The position numbers were made by a program, and so were the translations under genes. Source: Collinsella sp. (GTDB lineage: Bacteria > Actinomycetota > Coriobacteriia > Coriobacteriales > Coriobacteriaceae). Taken from it: a DNA stretch of 64,000 bases. Location of the stretch: positions 104,353 to 168,352 of the forward strand of contig JAHYYJ010000005.1 of assembly GCA_019425015.1 (NCBI GenBank), given 5' to 3'. The notes beneath the pieces were generated by a model. It made no database searches and was not told where the DNA came from. It saw only the letters and a program-made list of their open reading frames with translations. Below are positions 53,378 through 62,305 of this stretch, piece after piece (the stretch's first letter is position 1; each line of letters begins with the position of its first letter).

Positions 53378-53387
53378 GGGGGGGGGG
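53378..53387 (+). repeat. G10 homopolymer tract
   Basis: Ten consecutive G lie between the antiterminator stop and the sugar transferase. The tract is 29 bp upstream of the preferred GTG start at 53417. It also lies inside an upstream extension of the transferase frame that runs back to a TTG at 53267; the other two + strand frames stop before the tract. Confidence 0.9.
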
Positions 53388-53416
53388 TTCCTGGGGACAG
53401 GGACGTAAGTTTTATT

Positions 53417-54118
53417 GTGGCTGCTAAAGAAGTAACAGAGAGTTGTGTATCTGTGGGGGACGCGCTGGCTCTTAAAGAGTTTAAGCCGAGCGGTACGCTT
53501 GGTTACCGTTTTATTAAGAGGCTGTTTGACCTGGTGTTTAGTCTTTTGATGAGCGTACTACTGCTTATCCCTGTCGCTGTTGTGTGCGCACTCATTAGCC
53601 TTGAATCGCCCGGCAGCCCAATGTATACACAGGAGCGCGTTGGCAAGGGCGGAAAGACAATCAAGATTTTTAAGCTTCGTAGCATGGTCGCCGACGCAAA
53701 CGACGTGCGTAAGTACCTGAGCCCTGAGCAGCTTCATCAATGGGAAGTCGAGCGCAAGGTCGACGATGATCCCCGCATTACTAGGGTTGGTCAGTTTATT
53801 CGTAAGTGCTCCATTGACGAGATGCCGCAGTTCCTCAATGTACTGAACGGCGACCTCTCCGTCATTGGACCGCGTCCCATTACAAGGGATGAGCTTGAAC
53901 AGCATTTTTCCGACGAAGAAAAAGCTGAGCTGCTCTCTGTCCGGCCCGGCATTACTGGTCTGTGGCAGGCAACCGATCGTAACGAGGCAACCTTTGAGAG
54001 CGGCCTGCGTCAGAAGATTGAGCTTCGCTATGTCCAAAACCGTTGTTTTGCTATGGATTGGAAGTGCTTTACTGGTACCTTCGGGGCTATGTTTGGTAAG
54101 AAGAGAACGGGACGATAG
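53417..54118 (+). CDS. Priming sugar transferase (bacterial sugar transferase family)
   Basis: A 233-aa membrane phosphoglycosyl transferase that would place the first sugar-phosphate on undecaprenyl phosphate. A hydrophobic segment (LFDLVFSLLMSVLLLIPVAVV) is followed by the catalytic region SPMYTQERVGKGGKTIKIFKLRSM, then KCSIDEMPQFLNVLNGDLSVIGPRP and the RPGITGLWQ end. I chose the GTG at 53417, although no strong ribosome site is visible. The alternative, a TTG at 53267 inside the preceding gene, would run the frame through the G10 tract. Confidence 0.85.
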   Translation: MAAKEVTESCVSVGDALALKEFKPSGTLGYRFIKRLFDLVFSLLMSVLLLIPVAVVCALISLESPGSPMYTQERVGKGGKTIKIFKLRSMVADANDVRKYLSPEQLHQWEVERKVDDDPRITRVGQFIRKCSIDEMPQFLNVLNGDLSVIGPRPITRDELEQHFSDEEKAELLSVRPGITGLWQATDRNEATFESGLRQKIELRYVQNRCFAMDWKCFTGTFGAMFGKKRTGR

Positions 54119-54952
54119 ATGCCGACAAACCTTACTTCTTCCTACAGTGTGTTGATGAGCATTTACAAAAAAGAAAATCCTGCCTATTTAGTTCAAGCTT
54201 TAGACAGTATGTTGAACCAAACGGTCTCTCCTGCCGAGATTGTCATGGTCAAGGATGGTCCCCTCACGCAAGAGCTTGAAGACGTGCTCCAAAATTATGA
54301 CTCCCTTTATCCCGGACTATTCAATTTTGTTTCGTATGACAAAAACCATGGGCTTGGCTACGCGCTGCGACAAGGCGTGGTTGCTTGCTCTAACGAAATT
54401 GTTGCTCGTATGGACACTGATGATATTGCTCGTCCAGATCGTATGGAGAAACAGCTTGCCGCTATTGATAGCGGGCTCGATATGGTCGGAAGCGATGTTA
54501 TCGAATTCGTCACGTCTCCCAATGAACCTGTTGCGGCTACTGACCTTCCCAAGGGCATCGATGCTATACGTTCTTATTCCAAAAGGCGAAATCCCTTTCG
54601 TCACCCTCCCATGACGTTTAGAAAGTCGAAAGTTATGGAGGCTGGTAACTACAGTTCCGACTTTCTCTACTTTGAGGATTGGGACCTTTTTAACAGGATG
54701 CTCGCATGTGGCTGCAAGGCGGATAACCTGAGTGAACCGCTTGTTGCGATGCGCGTTAGTGAGGATTTCTATGCTCGCAGGGGCGGCTCGCAGTATCTTA
54801 AGTACGCTAAAGCATTTAAGCAGGCTCAAGTTGAGCGTGGCTATTTCACAAAACGTGATTATTTCTGTTCTTATTTGCCGCATGCCGCCGTCTGTCTGAT
54901 GCCAAATTCCGTTAGAGCGTTGATATATCGTTATTTTCTCAGGAGGTCCTAG
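54119..54952 (+). CDS. GT2 family glycosyltransferase
   Basis: A 277-aa GT-A glycosyltransferase. The nucleotide-sugar core shows SVLMSIYKKENPAYL, QALDSMLNQT, IVMVKDGPLT and the metal site ARMDTDDIARPDRM. A YFEDWDLFNRML segment follows. It starts immediately after the priming transferase stop (TAGATG) and ends 4 bp before the next gene. Its base composition is lower in GC than the genes before 52,700. Confidence 0.88.
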   Translation: MPTNLTSSYSVLMSIYKKENPAYLVQALDSMLNQTVSPAEIVMVKDGPLTQELEDVLQNYDSLYPGLFNFVSYDKNHGLGYALRQGVVACSNEIVARMDTDDIARPDRMEKQLAAIDSGLDMVGSDVIEFVTSPNEPVAATDLPKGIDAIRSYSKRRNPFRHPPMTFRKSKVMEAGNYSSDFLYFEDWDLFNRMLACGCKADNLSEPLVAMRVSEDFYARRGGSQYLKYAKAFKQAQVERGYFTKRDYFCSYLPHAAVCLMPNSVRALIYRYFLRRS

Positions 54953-54956
54953 ATAT

Positions 54957-55949
54957 ATGGCTTCTGATATTGATAAGCCTCTGGTTAGTGTCATTGTCCC
55001 CATGTACAACGTGGGTATGTTCGCGCTTCCTTGCGTAAACTCATTGCTTGGTCAGACTTATTCGAATATCGAATATATTATCGTAGATGATGGATGTACT
55101 GATAATACTATCGACCTTATTGAAGATGCCGTTGGGTCAGACACGCGATTTAAGATTTTGCATAAGGAGAACGGTGGTCTTTCTTCTGCGCGCAACTTTG
55201 GTACTCAAAGGTGCCACGGTGATTATGTCATGTATGTTGATGGGGACGATTTGATCGATTCGCGAACTGTTGAGTTGATGGTCGAAGCGGCTGACAAGTA
55301 TCAAGTTCCGCTCGTTATCGGCTCCTTTGCGAAGACGCCTGTCCTTGATAACTATAAGATAGGTCAGAATGTAGAATTCCATGTTGAATCTGGAATTGAG
55401 CATTTTCGAAAACTTCTTTTATTAACCGGTGAGAGTGGTTCTGCTTGCGGAAAGCTCTTTGAACGATCTCTTATTAGCGACCTTGTCTTTCCTGAGGGGC
55501 AGCTCTTCGAAGACATGGGTGTAATTGCTAACATTTGTTCCAAAATTCAAAAGGTTGCATTCTCTGATGCGTGCTTCTATGCATACGTGACGAGACCAGG
55601 CTCCATTACGACGCTTACGAACCAGGGTTCCAAGCATGCTAAAGACATGGACAGGGCTATTGAGACCGTTCGACAATTTGCCGAGCCTGAATTTCAGGGC
55701 GAGTTTGAGTGCTTCCAGTCATTCTGTACGCTCCGCGTTGCAATGAGGGTTGATCCGGACGGATTTGATGATAAGGCTGAAGCCCAGAATTATTTGAGGA
55801 ATGCTCGAGGGCTTGCTTGGAGGGCATCGAAGAACCCATATGCTTGTTCAAAATGGAGACTGCGTTGTGCTCTCTTTTCTATCTCTCCTAGGATTCATAA
55901 CGCTTTCTATGCGTTATATGCTGCAATTTCTGGTAAGGCAATCGGGTAA
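54957..55949 (+). CDS. GT2 family glycosyltransferase
   Basis: A 330-aa GT2 enzyme with VSVIVPMYNVGMFALPCVNSLL, IIVDDGCTDNT, NGGLSSARNFG and the metal-binding VMYVDGDDLID segment. A C-terminal helical region follows. AGGAGG is 10 nt before the ATG. Its acceptor and donor sugars cannot be deduced. The gene follows in the same operon. Confidence 0.9.
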   Translation: MASDIDKPLVSVIVPMYNVGMFALPCVNSLLGQTYSNIEYIIVDDGCTDNTIDLIEDAVGSDTRFKILHKENGGLSSARNFGTQRCHGDYVMYVDGDDLIDSRTVELMVEAADKYQVPLVIGSFAKTPVLDNYKIGQNVEFHVESGIEHFRKLLLLTGESGSACGKLFERSLISDLVFPEGQLFEDMGVIANICSKIQKVAFSDACFYAYVTRPGSITTLTNQGSKHAKDMDRAIETVRQFAEPEFQGEFECFQSFCTLRVAMRVDPDGFDDKAEAQNYLRNARGLAWRASKNPYACSKWRLRCALFSISPRIHNAFYALYAAISGKAIG

Positions 55950-55973
55950 CTCCTATAATTAAAGGTTGATAAG

Positions 55974-56141
55974 ATGATTTTTTCAGCTAGCGCGCATTTG
56001 TTTAACGTTACTGAATGCCACGGCGGCTTTTTGTATAACATTTACTTTCAAGATGGTTTTAACTGTTATGTTGGTGTTTTCGACACGGTTTCGACCGGAG
56101 GAAAATCAACAGTTTACAAACGATATACAAAGCAGGTGTAG
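55974..56141 (+). CDS. Possible small protein of 55 aa in the capsule operon
   Basis: An ATG at 55974, with AAAGG 8 nt upstream, opens a 55-codon frame ending TAG 2 bp before the polymerase gene. The peptide has Phe/Tyr-rich segments, two Cys and a basic end, with no family I recognise. It could be a true small gene or the tail of a lost one. Confidence 0.35.
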   Translation: MIFSASAHLFNVTECHGGFLYNIYFQDGFNCYVGVFDTVSTGGKSTVYKRYTKQV

Positions 56142-56143
56142 AG

Positions 56144-57259
56144 ATGCCAATCTACTTCATTGCCTTTGTGTCCCATATTGCATTGCTATATTTTTCGGTA
56201 AAGATAACTAATAAGCACGTCAGTTTTCTTCTTGCGGTTATTTCGGTTCTCCCCCTTTGCTTGGTGGCGGGGCTGCGTGATGCATCTGTCGGTACCGATA
56301 CCTCGGCATATCCCCTCAGGTGTTTTTATGCCTCGCAGTATTATTCGCTCACAGGTGCTATGGGTGCTTGCTCAGATCAAGAGCCGCTATTCGTGATTCT
56401 CTTCTGGATTCTGGGAAGACTGACTGGTGATTTCCACGCTGTTCTTTTTCTTTGTGAAGCCATCGTTCTCCTTCCCTATATTTTAGTTGTTAGAAAGTTG
56501 TATCCTCGCGGGTATCCTATCGTAGGTTTCTTTCTATGTTTCGTTGTGTTTGGTTATACGTTAAACATAATTAGGCAATGTATTGCTACTAGTTTGCTCG
56601 TCATGATGGTCTATGAGCTGTTCCGCGAGAAACGCGGCCCCGCTATTGTTTATTTGTTTCTTGCAGTTGGCTTTCACAAGATGTCTATCATGGGACTTTT
56701 TATTTGGATTATTTATATTTCATGCTTCAACCGCGGGCGCGAACGTTCGTATAAGACCGTTGCACTTCTTGCATGCGTTGGCGTTATCATTTTTACTATT
56801 TGCGTGATTATGATTGGCCCGGATGTAATGGAGATCGTATCTCTATTTACGTCGTCATATAGCTTTCAGATCAAACACGCTGGAATGGGCTCATTTAATA
56901 CCACAATGCTTATTTATTTTCTATTTTGCCTTGCTATATGGATGTTAGGCAGTAAGGGTTTGATCACGAGCTTCGATCGATGGACGCTTAATTTCTATAC
57001 GAGCAGCGGCATAATTTCTTCCCTATTCGCTCAACTTGCGAGCATCAGTCCTGAGCTAATTCGACTGAGTTTCCCTTTTCTTTTCATTTCAGGTTTTGTT
57101 TACCCCTTTTTGTCTGAAAACCTTGGCAGAGAGCGGTTTCTAACTGGGGCTCTGGGTGTTTTATTTTTCGTGTTTTATTTTGTCATTACGTTTGTATATG
57201 GCGGCAGTTGCGATCTTTTTCCGTATTCGTCGGCACTATTAGGAGTTATTTATGCATGA
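56144..57259 (+). CDS. EpsG-type polysaccharide polymerase
   Basis: A 371-aa polytopic membrane protein of the EpsG/Wzy-like family that links repeat units outside the membrane. The family pattern is present: VAGLRDASVGTDTSAYP near residue 45, an EPLFVILFWILGR segment, and IRQCIATSLLVM in a mid helix. About ten hydrophobic segments are seen. The end overlaps the next gene by 8 bp. Confidence 0.85.
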   Translation: MPIYFIAFVSHIALLYFSVKITNKHVSFLLAVISVLPLCLVAGLRDASVGTDTSAYPLRCFYASQYYSLTGAMGACSDQEPLFVILFWILGRLTGDFHAVLFLCEAIVLLPYILVVRKLYPRGYPIVGFFLCFVVFGYTLNIIRQCIATSLLVMMVYELFREKRGPAIVYLFLAVGFHKMSIMGLFIWIIYISCFNRGRERSYKTVALLACVGVIIFTICVIMIGPDVMEIVSLFTSSYSFQIKHAGMGSFNTTMLIYFLFCLAIWMLGSKGLITSFDRWTLNFYTSSGIISSLFAQLASISPELIRLSFPFLFISGFVYPFLSENLGRERFLTGALGVLFFVFYFVITFVYGGSCDLFPYSSALLGVIYA

Positions 57260-58247
57260 CGAAACGCCTGACATCAGTATTGTTGTACCGGTATATAACA
57301 CCGAGCGTTTTCTCCCCGCTTGTCTGGAATCTATTGATATTCAAGGAACCGGCTCTTTTGAGGTGATTCTTGTGGATGATGGTTCCACCGATGGATCTCC
57401 TGAGATCTGCGATGCTTATTGCAACAAGCGCGAGAGAGCTTTCGTTATTCACAAGGACAACGAAGGTCTTCTCGCTGCACGACGAGACGGTCTTCGCGAG
57501 GCAAGTGGGCGTTATATTCTTTCGCTCGACTCCGATGACGCTCTTCTTGAAGGTTGCATTAAAAAGGTATGCGATGTAATTGCCTCGACTGGTGCTGATA
57601 TCATTTCATTTGATTTCACTATGGGATTGATGCCTATAAAACCCTCGTTAAAAGTTGATATCTGTTCTGGTATGCATACGGGTGAGTCATTTAATGCTGT
57701 TAAAAGCCTGTTGTGCGGATGCGATTTCAATAGTGTTTGGAATAAGGTCATTCGGAGAGATTTATTTGCCAGTGACGAGTGGTACTCGAAACGAGTTGGC
57801 CTTATGCACGGTGAGGATCTTTGCCAACTTCTTCCTGTTTTCGATATTGCAAAGAGTTTATTTCACATTGACGAACCGCTTTACTACTATCGTCAGCATG
57901 ACGCTAATAGTACGAAGCAGTTTAAAGAAGATCAGATAACTGATTGGAGCTTTGTAAGCGACGAATTGATTCGCTATGCGAGTGAATGGTCGAGCGATTC
58001 AGTCAAAAATGCCAATAGGGGTATCTGTCGACACTATTGTGATCTTGATGAAGTTCTTTGGCATTGTGAAGTGGATAAAGAGGTGAAAAGACAATTTGAT
58101 AAAACAATTAAAAGCGAGTATCAGAGGCGAATCAGCAATTGTCCGGACTATATTCATGGTCTTGTTTTGTCAAATTGCAGTATCGTTTCTTTTGCTGCTC
58201 GGCACATACTAAGCAGCTTTAAATGCCTCCGTCGTCTCTTTCTATAA
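57252..58247 (+). CDS. GT2 family glycosyltransferase
   Basis: A 331-aa GT2 enzyme with ISIVVPVYNTERFLPACLESI, VILVDDGSTDGSPEICD, EGLLAARRDGL and the YILSLDSDDALLEG metal site. It starts inside the polymerase gene (8-bp overlap, with AGGAG upstream). A 400-bp non-coding, AT-rich stretch follows. Confidence 0.9.
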   Translation: MHDETPDISIVVPVYNTERFLPACLESIDIQGTGSFEVILVDDGSTDGSPEICDAYCNKRERAFVIHKDNEGLLAARRDGLREASGRYILSLDSDDALLEGCIKKVCDVIASTGADIISFDFTMGLMPIKPSLKVDICSGMHTGESFNAVKSLLCGCDFNSVWNKVIRRDLFASDEWYSKRVGLMHGEDLCQLLPVFDIAKSLFHIDEPLYYYRQHDANSTKQFKEDQITDWSFVSDELIRYASEWSSDSVKNANRGICRHYCDLDEVLWHCEVDKEVKRQFDKTIKSEYQRRISNCPDYIHGLVLSNCSIVSFAARHILSSFKCLRRLFL

Positions 58248-58646
58248 TGCAGGTCATTATTGCTTTTTACTAATATCTTTAGATGGAGCATTATTATTCT
58301 TGACCAAGCCTGTCCTTAGCTTTCGACTAAGTGGCGAGCATTTACGATTGAACCGACATAGAGGACTTGGTTCTGTCGTGCGGCGTATTCATTCCTAGGG
58401 CTTTAGTTATTTCGGTTGATGCTTAGAAGCTGGTCTTCGCACTTTTTTCAAAGAAGATCTCCAACGTCCCCATGTTCTGGGTGAGGCCATAGACGCTTAC
58501 GTTTCTGATTTATTGTTTGTAGCCTATTCCTCTATGGGGTGCTGTCTGCGATTGGTCTTGTTGATTGCATGATAGGGCATCATGACTAAAATGTCCGAAT
58601 CGATGGAAATGCATCTTTATTCGACTTTGAAGTTGGGAGGAGTCAA
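58248..58646 (+). other. 400-bp AT-rich gap within the capsule operon, no intact gene
   Basis: No frame of useful length with a ribosome site is present on either strand. The stretch has the composition of the neighbouring GT genes, without the GC hairpins that fill other gaps, so it could be the decayed remains of a deleted gene. The last 20 bp hold the GGGAGGAG site for the next gene. Confidence 0.4.
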
Positions 58647-59810
58647 TTGTTGCAGATTCTTAATTCAATTAAGAAAGTCATAAAACTTTTACTTTCCAGC
58701 CCTATTTATGATGGTTTACTCAGGTTAAGTCGTCGTTCCGATGCTATAACCTATGCGTCTAAGGCGAAGCTGAGTATGGTTTCCCAGAGACCGTCCAATA
58801 TGTTCATGCCGATTGTTTTTAAGGAAAGCGTATCTTACGACATTTCTATTATTGTGCCTGTGTATAACGTTGAGAAATACCTCAAACCCTGTCTAGACTC
58901 CATTGTGACTCAGGAGTTTTCTGGCAAGTTTGAGGTTATTATTGTCGATGATGGGTCTAAAGACGATTCTGGTGCTATAGCCGATTCGTATGGATTAATG
59001 CCCAATGTTCTTGTAATTCACCAGGTAAACGGCGGTCTTTCCGCAGCGCGCAATGCGGGTCTTAGGGTTTCTCGCGGTAAGTACATCATGTTCGTGGATT
59101 CTGATGACATGATCGGGCCAGGGTATCTTGAGGCTATGTGGAGCAGGCTCGTTCAAACATCTGCGGATTTCGTTACATCGACTTTTAGATATATGTCTGA
59201 TGATGGTTTGGTTGGCGAGATAGAGAACGATAGAGCTAGTTGGATGGTGCCGTGGGGCAGACTATATCGTCGTGAAGTCTGGAATCGACTAGGTTTTCCC
59301 GTAGGCGCATGGTATGAAGATCTGATTCATCCGTTATGGATTGATTCTTTCTTCAAGGATGAGCCTTGTTATGATTTGAGCGGCTATTATTACCGAATCC
59401 GTCCTGGATCCATTATGCAGTCTACCCCTACTAATGTTAAGGGCCTTGATTCGTATTGGGTTCTCGATGAATTGATTTCTTATCGTTCGGAGCTTGGAAT
59501 TTCTTACTCTCAGGAAGACTTCGATCGTATTCTTCCTCTGTTCGGGCCGCTTTTGCTTGGGAGAACCGTTGCCTTGGACAACAGCGCGCGTAAAACAATG
59601 TTTGCTTGTTGTTGCGACACGTTTAATTCAATTGATGATTTTAAGACGAAGAACACATCGTTAAACGGCAGATGGAGGGATATCGAGAGATCTCTTCGTT
59701 CTTCGGATTATAACCGTTATCTTCTCGCTTCTCTTGCCCTTGCGGCGCAGGGGGGTTCTGGGCTTAGTGTTTCAGATGCAATTAATATTTGGGTGAACAG
59801 GAACAGATAA
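58647..59810 (+). CDS. GT2 family glycosyltransferase
   Basis: A 387-aa GT2 enzyme with an extra 60-residue N-terminal segment before the core ISIIVPVYNVEKYLKPCLDSI, then IIVDDGSKDDSG, NGGLSAARNAGL and YIMFVDSDDMIG. A WMVPWGRLYRREVW segment and a helical C-terminus follow. The start is TTG at 58647, set by GGGAGGAG about 5 nt upstream. The pyruvyl transferase starts 3 bp after it. Confidence 0.88.
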   Translation: MLQILNSIKKVIKLLLSSPIYDGLLRLSRRSDAITYASKAKLSMVSQRPSNMFMPIVFKESVSYDISIIVPVYNVEKYLKPCLDSIVTQEFSGKFEVIIVDDGSKDDSGAIADSYGLMPNVLVIHQVNGGLSAARNAGLRVSRGKYIMFVDSDDMIGPGYLEAMWSRLVQTSADFVTSTFRYMSDDGLVGEIENDRASWMVPWGRLYRREVWNRLGFPVGAWYEDLIHPLWIDSFFKDEPCYDLSGYYYRIRPGSIMQSTPTNVKGLDSYWVLDELISYRSELGISYSQEDFDRILPLFGPLLLGRTVALDNSARKTMFACCCDTFNSIDDFKTKNTSLNGRWRDIERSLRSSDYNRYLLASLALAAQGGSGLSVSDAINIWVNRNR

Positions 59811-59813
59811 ATA

Positions 59814-60890
59814 ATGAAAATCGGAACGATTACTTTTCACGGCGCATTGAACTTCGGGTCTGCGCTTCAGTCTCATGCGCTTCAAGTGGTTTTGGAAAAT
59901 ATGGGACATGAAGTGCAAATTATCGACTACCGTTCTCACGATTATGAACAGTATAAGCTGCTTCAGCTCCGACATCCAAAGGCTACGCTGCGAACATTGC
60001 GCTGTTTAAATAGGTATTTGTCAAGAAAGACTGCATTCGAGGATTTTTCAAATAAATATTTCGGCATGACGAAGAAGTCTTATCGCTGGCAAAATGAAGA
60101 GGAGATGTGCGAGCTTGCGGATCAGTTTGATTGCTTTATTTGTGGTAGCGATCAAATTTGGAATCTCGATTGTACACAAGGTGTTGTTGGCCCCTATTTC
60201 CTTTCATTCGCTGGAGATAGACGTCGAGTCGCTTACGCTCCCAGTCTTGCGCACACTTACTTTAGACCTGAGAATTTTGATGAACAGCTTGTATCCGAGT
60301 TGCTCTCAAGGTTTGATTTCTTGTCTGTTCGCGAGGAGGAGACGGTTCCGTTATTTCAGCCCCTTGTCGATGCGCCTATAGATGTTGTCTTAGATCCCAC
60401 ACTTTTGTTGGATTCTGACGACTACGCAGATATGGCATCTAAAGATGTTTTGCAGGGTGAATATATATTTATGTATCTACTACGCAAGTGCCCCGAACTT
60501 ATTGAGAGCACCGTCGCGATGACGGAAGCAACGGGCATGAAGGTTGCTTACATATCTGATAAAAACCTAGATATCCCAAATTCTATTAACCTGTTTGGTG
60601 TTGGCCCTGAGGAGTTCGTCTCGCTTATTGCGCACGCAAGCCTTATTCTTACCAATTCCTTTCATGCAACTGTATTCTCAGTTCTCTTTCATAGGCCCTT
60701 CCGCGTATATGCGACTGATAAGTCTGGTGCGCGTATGCGCGACTTGCTGAGTAATATCGGGCTGTCTGACCGTTGCGTCGATGTTATGTGCGCCGACGAT
60801 ATTGTCCCTTGTGAGTGGAGTAACGTGGACTCTCGCCTGGATTCTCTGCGGGAGCATTCCTGTGCTTATCTTAGAAAGGCGCTTTCGTAA
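59814..60890 (+). CDS. Polysaccharide pyruvyl transferase family protein
   Basis: A 358-aa protein of the CsaB-like family that adds pyruvyl ketals to surface glycans, though some members do other sugar chemistry. The start IGTITFHGALNFGSALQSHAL, a CFICGSDQIWN segment, VVLDPTLLLD and the late TNSFHATVFSVLF (His-containing active-site region) are typical. Its stop overlaps the flippase start by one base. Confidence 0.9.
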   Translation: MKIGTITFHGALNFGSALQSHALQVVLENMGHEVQIIDYRSHDYEQYKLLQLRHPKATLRTLRCLNRYLSRKTAFEDFSNKYFGMTKKSYRWQNEEEMCELADQFDCFICGSDQIWNLDCTQGVVGPYFLSFAGDRRRVAYAPSLAHTYFRPENFDEQLVSELLSRFDFLSVREEETVPLFQPLVDAPIDVVLDPTLLLDSDDYADMASKDVLQGEYIFMYLLRKCPELIESTVAMTEATGMKVAYISDKNLDIPNSINLFGVGPEEFVSLIAHASLILTNSFHATVFSVLFHRPFRVYATDKSGARMRDLLSNIGLSDRCVDVMCADDIVPCEWSNVDSRLDSLREHSCAYLRKALS

Positions 60891-62293
60891 TGGGGGAGAC
60901 GCGTCGGCTTATTAAGAACACTGGCATTATTGCGGTGGGCGGAATGGCAACCAAGCTTGTTTCGTTTCTTTTGCTGCCGCTCTATACCTCAGTTCTTTCC
61001 ACTGGCGACTATGGTACCGTCGACTACATCAATACTATCGCCCTGTTCTGCGTTCCTGCTGTCTCCCTACTTATGGATGAAGCACTGTTTCGGTTCCTCA
61101 TCGATTGTCGCACCGATGGTGATCGGTCTAAGGCCGTGACCGCGTCTTGTGCTGTTCTTCTTGCTGGCTGCGCGTGCTTTGCGGTCTTGGCGATTCTCGT
61201 CTGGTTGCTATTTATGCCAGAAAATCTTGGCTGGGTCGTGGGCCTTGTTGTCGCTGGCGCGCTTCTGCAGATGGCTTCTGCGGTCCTACGTGGTTTCGGG
61301 GATACCGTGGGTTACTCCGTCATGAATTTCACTGCGAGCGCTCTTACCATCGTGCTAAACGTTCTGTTTATCGCTGTTCTGCGTTGGGGCGTTGTGGGCA
61401 TGCTTTCCGCCACGGTTATTGCGCAGGGCGGCGTTGCCCTCGTGTTCATGGTCATGCGGAAGCTCTGGCGCTATATCGATCCGTCGGCTTTCTCCATTTC
61501 CTATGCTCGAGACCTCCTACGGTATTCCTTTCCGCTCATTCCCAACAAGGTTTCCTGGACTATTAACAACCTGCTAGACAGGCTGATTATCATGAATACG
61601 CTCGGTGCTTCTGCCGCCGGCGTGTACGCCGTCTCTTACAAGTTCCCCGGTGTCATGGACCAGGTGTATGGCTTCTTCTATCAATCTTGGAAGGAGAGCT
61701 CGGCGCGCGTCCTCAACTCCGATGAGGACGAGTCGACTTTCTATAACTCTGTGTATCGTGCGCTAAGGCGTTTCATGATGAGCGTCGTTCTGCTTATGTC
61801 TGCGCTTATGCCCCTCGTGTACGGCATCCTGATTAAGGGTTCATTCGGTGAGGGCCTGCTGTATGTGCCGATATTGCTCCTGGCGACGTACTTCAGCAAC
61901 ATCTCTGGCTTTTACGGTGGCATCTTTACCGCACATAAGGAAACCGGAATTATGGGTACTACCACTGCAGTGTCTGCAGCCCTTTGCGCCGTTCTGTGTG
62001 TTGTGTTGATTCCGCACTTCGGTCTTTATGGTGCATCTATTGCAACGCTTTTGGCGATGATCGTGGTTAATGAGTACCGCAGAATTAAGGTCACTAAGTT
62101 TACGAAGCTTGTCGAAGACCGGGTTGAGCAGGTTTTAACTTTAGTTTCAATTGTCGGCGTATTCGTTTTCTATTATCTGTCCGCTTACGGTGCGGGCATC
62201 TTAAGCTCGATCGCCTGCCTGGCAATTGCGCTGGCTTTTTCCGTTTATATGAACGCCGATATTCTGCGCAAGTTCATTTCGGCTTGCAAATAG
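60890..62293 (+). CDS. Wzx-type polysaccharide flippase (MOP family)
   Basis: A 467-aa membrane protein with about 12-14 hydrophobic helices, flipping lipid-linked repeat units across the membrane. The N-terminus NTGIIAVGGMATKLVSFLLLPLYTSVLS and a DYGTVDYI segment are the standard start of this family. One base overlaps the upstream stop (TAATG). GC content is higher here than in the GT2 genes. The Fe-S gene starts 12 bp later. Confidence 0.9.
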   Translation: MGETRRLIKNTGIIAVGGMATKLVSFLLLPLYTSVLSTGDYGTVDYINTIALFCVPAVSLLMDEALFRFLIDCRTDGDRSKAVTASCAVLLAGCACFAVLAILVWLLFMPENLGWVVGLVVAGALLQMASAVLRGFGDTVGYSVMNFTASALTIVLNVLFIAVLRWGVVGMLSATVIAQGGVALVFMVMRKLWRYIDPSAFSISYARDLLRYSFPLIPNKVSWTINNLLDRLIIMNTLGASAAGVYAVSYKFPGVMDQVYGFFYQSWKESSARVLNSDEDESTFYNSVYRALRRFMMSVVLLMSALMPLVYGILIKGSFGEGLLYVPILLLATYFSNISGFYGGIFTAHKETGIMGTTTAVSAALCAVLCVVLIPHFGLYGASIATLLAMIVVNEYRRIKVTKFTKLVEDRVEQVLTLVSIVGVFVFYYLSAYGAGILSSIACLAIALAFSVYMNADILRKFISACK

Positions 62294-62305
62294 GGGGATA
62301 ACTGC

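Noticed and set aside
53267..53416. Extended sugar transferase start inside the antiterminator gene
   Set aside because: The TTG at 53267 has no good ribosome site and would add about 50 residues unlike this family. It is kept only as an alternative because of the G10 tract.
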